From assembly GCA_033002965.1 (NCBI GenBank), contig JAURVB010003394.1, positions 1-64,000 on the forward strand: 64,000 nucleotides of DNA. The letters are read 5' to 3'. Numbering within the stretch: the first letter of the stretch is position 1; each line of letters opens with the position of its first letter. The notes under the pieces are model-generated. The model was not told where the DNA came from. It saw only the letters and a list, made by a program, of their open reading frames with translations, and did no database searches. Both the position numbers and the translations under genes were made by a program. Below, piece by piece: positions 23,807-35,088 of this stretch. The DNA is from Piper betle (taxonomy: Eukaryota; Streptophyta; Magnoliopsida; Piperales; Piperaceae).

Positions 23807-26332
23807 TTATTCTTTCTGAAGATTGCGAACTTTATCTCGCCAAGAGACTTGCTGCGCTGACAATTCCTGTGATAAATAAATACCTACATCGTGAGGGTGC
23901 CCTATTACGAATGGTTCTGTTGAACTAATAACAAGTCTTACACTTCACTCGAGAGGTTTACTTTTGTCAGGGGTGTCTTGCTCCCTAAATCTTTCAGCAT
24001 CTTCATTTCCTTTATTGGAAAGTACAGCTGAAGGCACCCCAAAGATGGCCTGGTCGTGAGCAGCCTTAAGATCGGCTTCCCGTTTTGCCTTGAAAGAAGA
24101 GAGAAGAAAACATCATAGAAAAAAGAAGCAGGGTATAATGCAAAAAAATCCACTCTTGTAAATATTAACTTGCCAGCAAGCCTGAAAATTATAAGCATAC
24201 TTCCATTGAAGAAAAGTGGAACGTTCTGTCCATATCCTTGACCAGATTCGCATCATCATCCGCCACTAAATTTAGAGAGGTAAGTCATTAGCATCAATGA
24301 TAAGCATGTCATTCACACGTATCACGGCTAGCGACTAGACAAAATGTTGTGTATGCATCCTGTAAAGGCCGCATACTACAACTCAACTGCATCAACAACA
24401 TTAAATGTACCAGCTGCATCAACAACAGAAAACTACTCATTTCAAGGACGAGTAGTATTAGTCCATAAATAATGGTGCACGAACTGACCTTCAATCTCCT
24501 CATCATCAAGAGGTGCACCTTTATCAAATTCAAACCGTTCCCATCCTTTACCCATGACCTTATCCTTGGCAGCTATAGCAAAAAGGCAACAAACAAAATG
24601 TATAACGTTACATATGAATTATGTCTGATCACGTCATCATGCATACTTTCCTCTCAGTTTAATCAGCTTAATGATGACGAGTGATGACATATTGAACACT
24701 CAAACACTAGCCGTGTAGACCATCTATGGGGGCTAGAAACATGATGAGAAGTACCAGTTTGAGATAACTGAAGCTTCAATTTTGCTTTAACCTCTCAGCT
24801 GCTGTCTGATATGGAGAAGAGTCACAATCAGCAACACGCAGTAAGAAATAGTTGTGGAAAGCATAATGCAGTAGTTTCATGAAAACTATAACCTTGGTGT
24901 GCGTCAGCAAAAAAGGGATACCAAATGAAGTCAAGTTCCCCAATGCAAAGGAAGAAGGTATAGTTATAGTAAAGATGATCAAGAAATAGTACGCAATATG
25001 CATCCATACTGTGGGCATACTCCTTCAATAATCGATTACACACGTAAAGAGATGCATGCCCTACGCAGAGAAGTATTAAGGAATCCTTAAGAATTCTTGC
25101 ATGGGATACTCTAATAACATGGAACTACATACATGAATATATATATATATATATGAGGAGGGGGAGGCTGTACTGCAGCACAACCAAGATGGTTGTGCTT
25201 GTGCTGCACTGTTTCAGCCGTTGGATCAAATCCAACGGCTGAAACATGCCCCCCACTTCCCCCTTCTCAAAAAAAAAAAAAAGTTTGGCGTCGCCGCCGA
25301 CGCGTCACCGCCACCCCCTGCCTCGCCCGTCGCCGCCCGCCGGGGAGGCGACGTAACCGCCGGGCGACGGGGCGGCGGATCTAGCTGCCCCGCCGCCGTG
25401 CGACACCACCGCACCCCGTCCCCCGCCCGCCACCCCGCCGACGCCCCCGTCCCCCGCCCGCCGCGCCCCCCTCGGCCTCCGCCCGCCACCCTGCCGCGCC
25501 GCGCCCCCGTCCCCTGTCGCCGCCGCCCCCTCCGCCGTCGCTCGTGCGGCGGCGCCGCCCCCTTTTTTTCTTTTTTATCTTGGCCGTTGGATGCTAATCC
25601 AACGGCCAAGATTGTACTCCAGCACAGCCAAGATGACTACAGCAACTTTTTTTCCTATATATATTACTGTTTTATCATAGCCTTTCCACTCACCTAAGAC
25701 ACCTATGCATCATGACCATCTATTTAAGCAACAAAACGTAGAACAAGCTTGCTCTTTTAAAACAAGGATTTTTAAGGGCAATGCCATTTCGATTACATAA
25801 CTCAGACAACAAACAATGCAATGCAAACCAACCTGAATGAATATCAAATAAAGCCCTCCATAAGCTGAATATCGATCGAAATTATGAAAATAATAAAAAT
25901 AATTTCTTTTTCTGTTTTTGCTTGTGAGAGGAAAAGACTGACCTTGTTACTGTATCCCTCTATAAGCTGCGAATAATCCACCGACCGACCCTTCCCCTTC
26001 TCCTTCCCCCGAGACGACCGAGAACGACGATCCTCTCGATTCTCCCTTCCTAACCTCTCCCGCCGCCGGGGCGTCGGGCTCCTGCTCCTGCTCCGCTGCC
26101 CCTTTCTCCTCCCACTTTCCGGCGGCGACGAACTCCGGCTCCATCGCCTCCACCTTTCCGACCGCTCACGCCGCGGGGACCGGCTTCGGCTCCTACTCCG
26201 ACTCCTCCCCCTCACATCCCGCCGGCGGCTGGCCTCCGCGCGAGGATCAGCGATCGGAATCCCGAAAAGAGTCGGACTTTCCGGCGAGCTTGGCCTTGAC
26301 GGTGTTCAGTTGGGCCTCATTGGCGGCGTTGG
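23807..26332 (-). CDS. RS-rich splicing-related protein, SRrp53/RSRC1-like (disrupted)
   Basis: Minus-strand exons in transcription order are: about 26332 down to 25943 (5' limit uncertain), 24805-24755, 24572-24489, 24265-24201, 24088-23944 and 23866-23807. The first exon encodes an RS domain (RGRSRSRSRSRSPRRERSER) followed by VDYSQLIEGYSNK. Later exons give TAAERLK, KVMGKGWERFEFDKGAPLDD, VADDDANLVKDMDRTFHFSS, AKREADLKAAHDQAIFGVPS and a C-terminal SAQQVSWRDKVRNLQKE before a TAA. RS domains are typical of nuclear pre-mRNA splicing factors, and I assign the SRrp53/RSRC1-like family by overall pattern with moderate confidence. Splice phases agree, but exon 2 is one base short (after TTAAAG), exon 5 needs a frame change near its end (stop CTC GAG TGA before the donor), and the reading frame near 26230 also shifts. 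No clear start ATG was found. Intron 1 contains a GC-rich transposable element. Confidence 0.6.
25155..25660 (-). mobile_element. GC-rich palindromic element in a (TA)n tract (Micron-like), in a gene intron
   Basis: The left end (GAGGAGGGGGAGGCTGTACT) abuts a (TA)n run at about 25136-25154, and the right end (AACTTTTTTTCC) abuts TATATATA at about 25661. Subterminal perfect hairpins are GTTTCAGCCGTTGGAT / its complement (25211-25226 and 25230-25245) and ATCTTGGCCGTTGGAT / its complement (25577-25592 and 25597-25612). The core is almost pure G+C. The copy at 58141-58670 has the same ends in reverse order. Insertion at (TA)n resembles the rice Micron family, and membership is inferred only. No protein is encoded. 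Confidence 0.7.
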
Positions 26333-26340
26333 GGTGGTTG

Positions 26341-28373
26341 AAATTATTCGAAAAAGGAAAAAATAATTATTATAGTAAAAGTCTTTGTAACATCTCTTTT
26401 TGGCCGCCTGAATTGCTTAAGGGTGGCTGGGCCCATTTAAATTTTTTTTTATTTTAAGTGAAAGTAATTAGGTCTGATTTTTTTACCAGTTAATAATATA
26501 AAAAACATTTCTCCTTTTTCTAGTAAAAAAATAATTTTATTTATGATGAAATCTTTATTTAAAAATTATTACCAAATTAATTTTCAAACACAAGTTTACT
26601 TTTCTAGGCGACGCGCATTTTAATAAGTGTTTGCCTTATCCTTCTTTACATTGACTATCAAGCTATTTTTAATTAGAGTCCTAAAATACATGAAGAAATA
26701 ATTTTTTCTTCATTGTTTGCTCTTCCCAAAGTGGGTAGAATCGGTAGATGTTAAATATCGAATTTATTGAGTATTCGGGAATGAATTTTACAGTTTTACT
26801 ATAGAATAAAATATATTATTTATTAGATAAAAGTATCTTTTTGTCCGATTGAAGAATTGATAGTATGATCAATAAAAAACTATGAAATAATCATGTTATT
26901 GAAAATATTTATTTTAAAATTTATTATCAAATTAAATTCAAAAATGTTGAACTTATAACTAGTAGAAAATCGGTCTTTAGCGACCAACCATAAATCTGAT
27001 CGATGATAATATTTTAAAATCAGATTTATGACCGCTAAATGCAATTGTAATAGTAGATCGAGTTGCTAATAATACTTACTACTCGGGAGAAAATCCGGTT
27101 GCAAAGTAACAATAGGACACATTCGTTTCAATTCGGTTTTAAAATTATCAAAAGGGTTAGCGCTACAATGTCAATTACAAATATTTTTGCAACTGAGCTT
27201 ATGGTTGCAAATTCGATTTCAACTTCGGTTCATAACTAATTTCTTTTCGGTTAGTAAGTCTTTGTAACTGGCGCCCAATCACAAATGCTATTGAACGGAT
27301 ACAAAGACGTCATAACCCGGTTACAAAATAAACTAAAAATATTTAAAATAAAATTTTTAAAATTTTAATTACTTATTTAATAATAAAGATTATAAATAAA
27401 TAGATATGATGACAATATATAAAAAACTATAGTTAAATTCAAAATATAATAAAATATTTAATATCATAAAATATAAATCAAATATTTAATATAAAAAACT
27501 ATATTCGTATAAAAGGAGGAAAGAGGACTACGAAGGTAGGAAGGGGTATATCATGGTTATAATTCCCGATGATGTTCTCTACATATAATGTCAGGGTTAA
27601 AGAAATGGAATGATTTACATGGAAGAGGGTGGCTCTAGGATGAATAATCAGTGAAAGCATAAAGTTGGGAGAAGGGATGATATATGGCATAAATTTTGGG
27701 TTTTTTGAGTTGTAGACTAAGATGGCTTTTTCAAAGCTGAGATATGAGTCTTTTATGAGGAATTTTGTTAATAGATCAAATTAAGTTGCTATTAAAGCAA
27801 TAAATTAAAGGCTCAGTCATCTGTCATCAAGGATTTTTCACCTAATATTTCTTTGATAGCAATAAAAGGCTCACTCATCAGTCATCAGCCAAACCAAAAC
27901 ATAAGCCTGAACTAAACTACATTGCATTGTTTGATAATTGAATAAAATGCCATATATACTAACATTAACTAAGTAATTATAACAAATCGAATTAAATTGA
28001 TAGAGTTTGATTTTAACCAAATTCTCTCCTATCTCATTGTGCTCCAGATGGTTACTGTCCTGCAAGCACAGACAATATTTAATTTTATCTTCGTGGGCGT
28101 CGAAACCACTAATTAACATCATTAAGAGGAGAAAATCAACAAGTTACACATGCACATAATGAAAACAGGATCATGAGCACAACCAATATAACCTGTGACA
28201 GCATAATTCCATGAAATGAAAATACGATGATTTTTCCGCTACTGTCATGTTGATGTTTACTGAGATCATCATTTTCAAAGAGCAATAAAAATGAGGATCA
28301 CAATATATAAGAAAAAAATGAGCCGCATACGTGAGATCGCGAGAGAGAGACAGAGAGAATTGTGTGCCTCACC
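26341..28373. other. AT-rich intergenic region with a CACTA-like terminal fragment
   Basis: No gene is supported. At 26958 the sequence ACTAGTAGAAAATCGG followed by CTTTAGCGACC resembles the ends of plant CACTA transposons (CACTA-AGAAAA then a GC-containing subterminal repeat). Related TTCGGTT/AACCGG motifs recur up to about 27340, so a degraded non-autonomous CACTA piece is likely. I found no matching opposite end or 3-bp target duplication. The rest is AT-rich. Confidence 0.45.
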
Positions 28374-28511
28374 ACCGAGCAGCCGCACCGATGCCTCATC
28401 ATCGGCATTCTTCTCCGACGGGGCTGCGAAACCTTCACCATCGCCGTCATTGCCTGAAGTGTCCTTGAAGCCATTCGCTCCTGGCGATTCGCTGGCATCC
28501 GACGACGCCAT
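28374..28511 (-). CDS. Orphan first-exon-like open frame
   Basis: On the minus strand an ATG at 28511 opens a 46-codon Ser/Asp/Gly-rich frame (MASSDASESPGANGF...DDEASVRLLG) ending at a good donor-like GTGAGG near 28373. GC content is far above the surroundings. No downstream exon could be joined in phase in the following 2 kb. It may be the first exon of a gene cut off by rearrangement, or part of the 5' region of the downstream RS-rich gene. Function unknown. Confidence 0.35.
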
Positions 28512-29154
28512 TTGATCTTATGTGTAGCTTATTAGCATTTTTGTCGAAAAAGCTAATGATATTTTCTAGTGTTTAGATTGATAACCCTATAGAGTAATTT
28601 TTTGGTAGTTGTGAAAAGTTAAAATTAACCTAAAATTGTGTCGTTAGCAATTTGTTAGTGTTGTAATTTATTAAGAATATTTGTTTAGGGGCTTAATGCT
28701 GGGGGAGAAGAAGAACAAACATTAAAAAACTTAGGCATCAATTTTTATGATATCTTACATTTTGTTTTCTATTTGTGACTACAATTTAGCAATATTTTCC
28801 TAATTAATTAGCAAAGTATCCGCTTAAAGCATTAGGGAGGTTTGAAAATTATTACTAACAATGCACTAATAGCTAGGCCGAAGCTATAGTTTGCCTCCGA
28901 AGTATGCGTTAAAATATGACTAATATTTATCAAAAGCATAAAGCACAATGGCTATATGTCCTTCAGACAATGCTAAAAAACAGTTGATCTCTAAAATTGT
29001 AGTGAAGCAAATCAAATTGTTGCTGCTAAACATTTAAGATGGTATTTCCCTCACCTTCTAGCACTACGAAACCTTGGCCGTCCAAAAGAGTTGGAATATT
29101 TGGCGAATAGGTGGATCATGCAAACACAAACTAGATCCATCTCCTGCATAACGA

Positions 29155-29260
29155 AAACATGATTGAGTGCAGCGCTGGTGAATTCGAAGAACAATGGCAT
29201 TTACCAACGTCAAGACTACGTAAAGGCGATTCATCAACGCTGCAATCAATAATGATTTCC
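29155..29260 (-). ncRNA. MIR397: MIR397 hairpin, copy with altered mature sequence
   Basis: The minus strand forms a stem-loop. The 5' arm (29232-29252) corresponds to the mature miR397 position, and the 3' arm (about 29159-29181) carries TTCACCAGCGCTGCACTCAA, essentially the usual star strand. Against the canonical 21-mer, the 5' arm differs at position 2 (C to U) and position 8 (G to U) while the star arm keeps the ancestral partner. The mature arm therefore changed and the duplex gains a mismatch. miR397 guides cleavage of laccase mRNAs, and position 8 is in the seed region. The flanks resemble the other copy 2 kb away. Confidence 0.75.
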
Positions 29261-29342
29261 ACTATTGCAGGATTTAAACGTCTTCCCCTAATTTTCAAGA
29301 GCTGCAGGTTCCATATTGATCTACCTTTTTGCTCGAAGACAG

Positions 29343-29482
29343 ATTTATATGCTGAACTTGGTGATCTGAATTGTACTCGGTACTGTTCCATGCATGATCT
29401 TGTACTCTAGAGAAGAAATGAGATGGAACTGCGGTGTACTAGCCGATCGTATATTGTACTAGAGAACTAGAATATGTGGTAC
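29343..29482 (-). promoter_or_regulatory. Promoter of the variant MIR397: TATA box and six GTAC cores
   Basis: A TATAAAT box (minus strand, 29343-29349) lies about 90 bp upstream of the hairpin. Just upstream of it are GTAC cores at 29373, 29380, 29402, 29436, 29456 and 29479. GTAC is the core of the copper-response element bound by SPL7, which induces MIR397 under copper deficiency in Arabidopsis. Six copies in 110 bp is far above chance (about one per 256 bp). Confidence 0.65.
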
Positions 29483-31069
29483 TCCTCCAATTGCTGCTCT
29501 TTCTCATCCGTGCTGAATAATTTCCATCTTCTTACCCATTTGACGAATTCAATATTTGGCAGTTGGATGATTTGAAACTCAATCACCACCTTCCACTTCA
29601 AACCGGTACAGCAACCCAATCTTTCAACAAGAAGGCAAATTAAAAAAAGGTTTCCCCACATGGCTGGAAAGCTTCAAAGTGTTGACCGGGATCAATTGTG
29701 GCTCTGGCTGTGACGGAGCCAACTAAATTAATGTCGAATAATAAACTCAGATAAAGTGTTGACCATGAGCAATTGTCGCTCTTGCTGTGACGGAGTCAAA
29801 TAATGTGTTAACAAGTCATTAGTTGCTTAATGCAACGTCGGCCTATACCTTCACCTAGGGAAGCTAGTAACTGCATCGATTATATTTAATAAATAAATTA
29901 CCCGTGCATCCAATAAGTTCATATACCAAATATAAAACCCCAGGTCGATCGCTTCATCTCATCAAAGGTTAGTTTCAATTCACCGCAGTGCAAACATATA
30001 AATAGTTTAGCTTATCATTCTGAATTAAGAATATATTTTTAATTAGGTTTTAAATGTAATTTTTAGAATTAATATTAAGTCATAATCTGCTGCCAAATTA
30101 AAAGCAACGAAATCATAATCCATTAAATGTCTTAAATGGTAGTTTAGAAATTTCATTAACGAACAGGTGATATTACCCGTGCATATTCACTTCCTTATTG
30201 GGTTTTAGAGTCAATTTTTGGCTATAAGACCTTATAGCTCATTATTTTTCATTAATATTTAAATTATTTTCAGATTTTTTTAGCAGTGGCATTTTCAGAA
30301 TTTCGATTTGTTTATAGATTATAAATGAGTTTTCCTCCTTATAATTTTTAGATTTTGATGAATGAAAATTTGTTGTATGTCTCTAATTTATTGTTGTTCT
30401 TCTTTATTCTTTATTTCCATATAATTTTTAAATTTTATCTCCGTTTTATGAACTTATATAAATGGTGATGTTTGTGGTCGCATGTGTGCTATTTTGGAAA
30501 ATTATCTCATTTATCTATAATTCTGTGATTTTTTGTGATAATTATATAATTTTGTACAATATTTTTAAAGAAGAAGAGTATCCTGGATTCCTGATATATG
30601 TGTGTAATAGTAAACGGATGATGCAGTGCACATGATTTTCTATCTGCTCATTATTGTACATAATAAAACTGAAGTCAATGGTTGAGGCTGGTGACAAGAG
30701 TAGGATGGAAATTTCCATTAATTTCTAAATCCTACGTTTCTCTCGGCTCCAGAGAAGCAAAATTCCAGAACCGAGGCCTAAAAAAATTTTCAATAAATAA
30801 AAAAAGAAAAAAACAGAAAAAACAACGGAGGCTTCTGGCTGCTTGATTAGAAGTCAACTTGAAAGCTTCAACTTCCTTACAAGGCCCATAATTCACTGTG
30901 GAAGATTCTTCAATGCAGATACATATAGCTTCAAGTCGTACCAACGCAAATTGTTGTCAACCCCTTAGAAAAAGGAATGCAAAAGTTAAAATCTCTGGTT
31001 GAAACAAGATATTGATAATTCATCGCTTAGGAACTAAAAAAACATGAATTAGAAATCGTCATCCCTGGA
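29483..31069. other. AT-rich spacer between the two MIR397 copies
   Basis: No gene is recognised. Short blocks around 29480-29830 resemble sequence at 31500-31800 (for example the TTGCTTAATGCAACG / TTGCTTAGTGCAACT pair), consistent with one tandem duplication that included the miRNA loci and their upstream regions. Confidence 0.5.
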
Positions 31070-31219
31070 TCAAGCCAATGCGACGAGGATGATGAAGGCA
31101 TAAGCTGGTATTTTTCTCAGCCTCATATGCTCCTTATTCATCCTAATTTTGGTGTAGTACGATAGAATCGGTGATGTAAACGAGATGGAAAGACGAACCC
31201 AAAGTCTCTGTCTGCATAA

Positions 31220-31322
31220 CAAAAGCATGATTGAGTGCAGCGCTGGTGAATGCAGAACACAAGCCGGCAAACTTCAAAATCATACACTGGTATTCATCAA
31301 CGCTGCACTCAATGATGCTTTC
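31220..31322 (-). ncRNA. MIR397: MIR397 precursor hairpin (canonical mature sequence)
   Basis: All 21 bases of the minus strand at 31315-31295 match the canonical plant miR397a sequence (beginning UCAUUGAGUG). The opposite arm at about 31226-31248 gives a star strand (CCAGCGCUGCACUCAAUCA) that pairs with it with two mismatches and leaves 2-nt overhangs. The mature sequence is on the 5' arm, as in known MIR397 genes, and the loop is about 45 bases. The role, known from the family, is post-transcriptional repression of laccases, which affects lignification and spares copper. It is the intact member of the local pair. Confidence 0.93.
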
Positions 31323-31390
31323 CATTGCAGGCCTTCTTTCACCCATCTTCCAATAGCTCATTCCGCGATTACCTTTCGCTTGTTAAAAAG

Positions 31391-31538
31391 ATTTATATTT
31401 TTTATGACAGCTTGTTGCCAAGAACCATGGTCTGAATCGTACTACGAAGCATTTTAATTCGTCTAAATAGTACTACTAATCTTTCGCGGCTTGTACTGGA
31501 GAGGAAACACGAAGGAGCTTTGGTACTAGAAGCTGTAC
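31391..31538 (-). promoter_or_regulatory. Promoter of the canonical MIR397: TATA box and five GTAC cores
   Basis: A TATAAAT box (minus strand, 31391-31397) lies about 70 bp upstream of the hairpin. GTAC cores follow at 31439, 31470, 31493, 31523 and 31535, five in 100 bp. This matches the layout of the sister copy and fits SPL7-type copper regulation. The regulation itself is inferred from Arabidopsis. Confidence 0.68.
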
Positions 31539-32146
31539 TTCTCCAATTCCAAGTCCTGATTTGCACAGACCCATTTGACAATTCAATAAACTCAAATCAC
31601 TTTCAACTCCCCATTGGTGTAGGTCCAAACAAACCAATTTTTCAACAACAAACGAAAGAGAAAAACAATGATTTTCTTGTGTTTTCACGCTTCAAATGTA
31701 AATGTAGGATAGGTAACTCTGAAACAGTGTATTAATTAATGCGAAATAATAGTTTATGAGTCGTCAATTGCTTAGTGCAACTTGGAGAGTGCATCATGTC
31801 AACCCAGGCACAGGCCCTACCTCAATAAAATTAAAATAAAATGTGCGCACTACATTTTGTTATGGGCGGTCCTACATACATGCGCCGGCGCACGCCTTGG
31901 GCCCAGATTATTTGGAACGGTGGCTACTACTAGCTAGCTTACAGGGCGGGATACCTAGAAGATTCATATTTATAAGGTTTCAGATTTTAACTGGTGTGAA
32001 ATCTATTTACCCTCTCTAATTAAATTAAAACATGCTGCCCCAGCAATCAAGACAATGGAGTCTTGTCAAGAAATATTGCCAGTTTACGACGAACTTCTCT
32101 TCATTTTGATTGAGAAAACGCCATATCTATAGCAGCTGTTCTTCTC
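31539..32146. other. Intergenic region
   Basis: No gene is recognised. The first 300 bp belong to the duplicated MIR397 upstream region. Confidence 0.5.
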
Positions 32147-32293
32147 AGGAATATATGGAAAATATTGTACGATATAAGCACTGATCCAGGAATATATGGA
32201 AAATATTGTACGATATAAGCACTGATCCAGGAATATATGGAAAATATTGTACGATATATGCAATGAATATCCTACACATAAACAAATATATCA

Positions 32294-32338
<45 letters not shown>
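32147..32338. repeat. 41-bp tandem repeat (about 2.7 copies) followed by a (TA)n tract
   Basis: Units starting AGGAATATATGGAAAATATT are at 32147, 32188 and 32229, exactly 41 bp apart and nearly identical, with the third partial. A (TA)n run of about 44 bp follows at about 32295-32338. Both are likely to be length-polymorphic. Confidence 0.92.
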
Positions 32339-32341
<3 letters not shown>

Positions 32342-32943
32342 CAATCGGCTAGTGATCTCTTGATTTTGGTAGAGACGCGCGCTTGCTATTGTTATATCTC
32401 GGCCGGGGTATAAAGCACAATATAGCAAGCCTGACTTTTGCAACAACTATACATAATGATCATCAATCTCTAAGAATAATCAATTTCATGATTAAATAGC
32501 TAGTAGAAACATAGGCAGTCAGTATATAAAAGTGTAATTTCATTTATGTATGTATGTATAAACGTTTACATTTATTTAATTTGGTAGGATGGTTACTACT
32601 ATGTACAAGCAGATTACCAGCACTAATTATCAACGCACCACAGCCATCACAAGCAGACTAATCAAGCTTTGCCCAAAAAGGAAAAAAAATCATGTATACA
32701 CCATGTCTAATTCCACCTTTCCATCACTCTAACTGGGGTACGGCTTGCTTTCCCCATCTTATACAAAGAGATCATGCACATCATATATATATATCGCCAA
32801 AGCCGATTGAAACTTTAACTAGATGATCATGAACAAGAAGACAATTAACCTCTGATCCAACACATAGATCTAAAGCGAGAGAAGATCAGGAAAGTAAGAT
32901 CGTCATGACTAACATGAATTCGACTCATTTCATTGGATTCAAT

Positions 32944-33191
32944 TCACACGCCGTATCGTATCTCCGAAAACTTGGACTTGATCCACTTGAAGCTGTTCCT
33001 AACTGAGGACTTCACTTTACCTTCCGTGGTGAAAACGTTGTAAGCAGCAATTCTCCTCCTCCTTTTCAACTCCGGGTCGCCCGAGATGGTGAAGCCACTC
33101 CCTTGCCAGTCGGCCCATTGAAGTTGTAGGATTTCGACCTATCGATGTCGAATCCACTGGAGTATTCCGGGAAAGACCGGCTTTTCTCCAT
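32944..33191 (-). CDS. DUF3511 family small protein (one-base frame disruption)
   Basis: On the minus strand an ATG at 33191 begins MEKSRSFPEYSSGFDIDRSK then YNFNGPTGKG. After one base is added in the GGG run of AAGGGAGTGG (about 33092), the frame continues SGFTISGDPELKRRRRIAAY, then SSVRNSFKWIKSKFSEIRYG and V-stop at 32944. This is the full DUF3511 architecture, a plant-specific small basic protein of about 80-110 residues and unknown function whose members often respond to stress. As written, the frame hits a stop soon after GKG (at the codon following RATRS). Both halves are otherwise perfectly conserved, so a base-calling error or very recent loss is likely. Confidence 0.8.
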
Positions 33192-35088
33192 GGAAAAAGA
33201 ACCGGAAGAGGTGATGGAGCTCTAATGAATAGCAAGGAAGCTAGTAATGGAGTTCAGTGTGGATGCGATGCACTATAAATAGGAGAGCTGTGATGCAAAT
33301 AAAGTTGATTCGGGTTGGTTCCATCGGTTCGGTTTAGTATAAGGCAACCGATAAACCGGTGCTCTACCGATTGGACCAATCTGAGCTATCATGCTGGATT
33401 AGATATGGTTGTGGTCGGCACATTGCATCAAAAAAAGTTCAATGTGTTGAATTACGATTTCCAGGTACGCATATCCGAAATAAAAATTTAGCAAGATCAT
33501 AATTGAAATTATGTGTGATCGAAAACATGGAACTCCAAAATCCACATTTCAAGTAATTTAAAATTTTAATATGGGATGCTTATCTCATAAAAAATACATA
33601 ACTTCCAAAAACTTAGTTTATTTTATCATGCACTTGTTTTAGTCTCGATATTATGCAATGCAATATAAGCCAGTCAAAGATTAACTTAAATGGTGTGTCG
33701 AATTTGCTACGGTGTATTGAGTACAACCAAATACATTGTTGTGAAAGAAGAGTTACCGAAGAAGTTGTCAATATCACCAAGAATGAAAAACTAGGAGATT
33801 TCACTTAAATTGATTTGGGTTGACCAATATTTTTCTTCTCAAATTCGGGGCTTCTTATACTCGCAGTCAACATGCAAAATAAACAAGAGTTTTAACATAG
33901 TTAAAATTCACCTTTTACTTAAATTTTTTTAAGTCGACTTAATTCTACAGCTTACTACGCCAAACTTCATAAATAATTTTATACTAACTGATTTACAATT
34001 GATTCTCCGAATCAAAACATAAAAATTATCAAAATATACTATATATTTTTTAGGTTAGATAAATCAATATATTTAAGTAATGTAAATAACATATTTGTCA
34101 ACTTTAAGTGTCAAAAAATTAATATGTAATAATTTTAGACAATTATTTATTTACATAATTAAAATTTTAATATAAATGACTCTTAATTAACTTTGATAAG
34201 TCGACTCTACTCTACCCTATGATATGTGAATCTTTCAAAATTTTAAACTATTAATTTTAGATGTTAATTAAAGAAGGCACATAATTGTACAAGTCGGGGG
34301 TATATTATATATATTTACAATACATGGTGGGGGACAATGCCACATGAGATGTTGGGTTTCAATCACTTACATGTATTTCATCATCACACCCACTAATCCC
34401 CTTGCTTCATCAGCACTAATAAATTTTAGTGGAAAAAAAAGATAGAGCGATGACAACTTTAATTGGGCCGGGCCCAGTTTGTGTATGGTTTCCCATTCTG
34501 TGGGCCGGTGGCGCTACACACCGGCACTCCAATGGCCCACAACATGCGGCGCCACTGACCAAGTTGAGGCCCATTTGCAAGAAAGTTAGTAGTTGCACTC
34601 AAGTTTTGTGCCTACTTTTTCGCGAGTGAGACGCACGCGAGAAGAGCCCGTTGACAATCTTTTCAAGTAAAAAACTAATGAAAAAAATAAAAATTGTAAA
34701 AGGTGTACTATATTCTAACTATATACCATCACGTAGATTGGTAACTTGCCACCACATGGCGCTCATTAAATATAAAAAAATTAATAATTCCAGATTTGTA
34801 AAATTATTTGAAATTTAATTATTTTCTAGCATTTTATAACACTCCATTATTATTTGGTAAAGAGTGATGTGTGTTCATTTTAGTCAAGCACCTAATTTTT
34901 GTATAAAAAATACTTCTTATCTGGACACACTATTATTGTAATCTAATGTAATATATACCCAAGCATAAATGAGTGGCTTGAACCACATACAAAGAGTTAT
35001 TTTTCAATTTATGTTATAAATGGTAAAGAATAAAAATAAGGAAAAGAAATATTATACTCTGAAGTGAAGATGTAATCCCTTGAAATCT
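33192..35088. other. Intergenic AT-rich region
   Basis: No gene is recognised. A patch at 33310-33400 with repeated CGGTT/AACCG motifs and another at 34450-34600 rich in GGGCC look like transposon scraps without definable ends. Confidence 0.5.

Noticed and set aside
25221..25697. Open frame of about 158 codons within the RS-gene intron
   Set aside because: It is Arg/Pro low-complexity sequence produced by the GC-rich element core and is mirrored by an open frame on the other strand.
29131..31361. Minus-strand small proteins overlapping the MIR397 hairpins (MEQYRVQF..., MSYWKMGERR...)
   Set aside because: The similarity between these frames comes from the shared miRNA precursor. No independent coding signal was seen.
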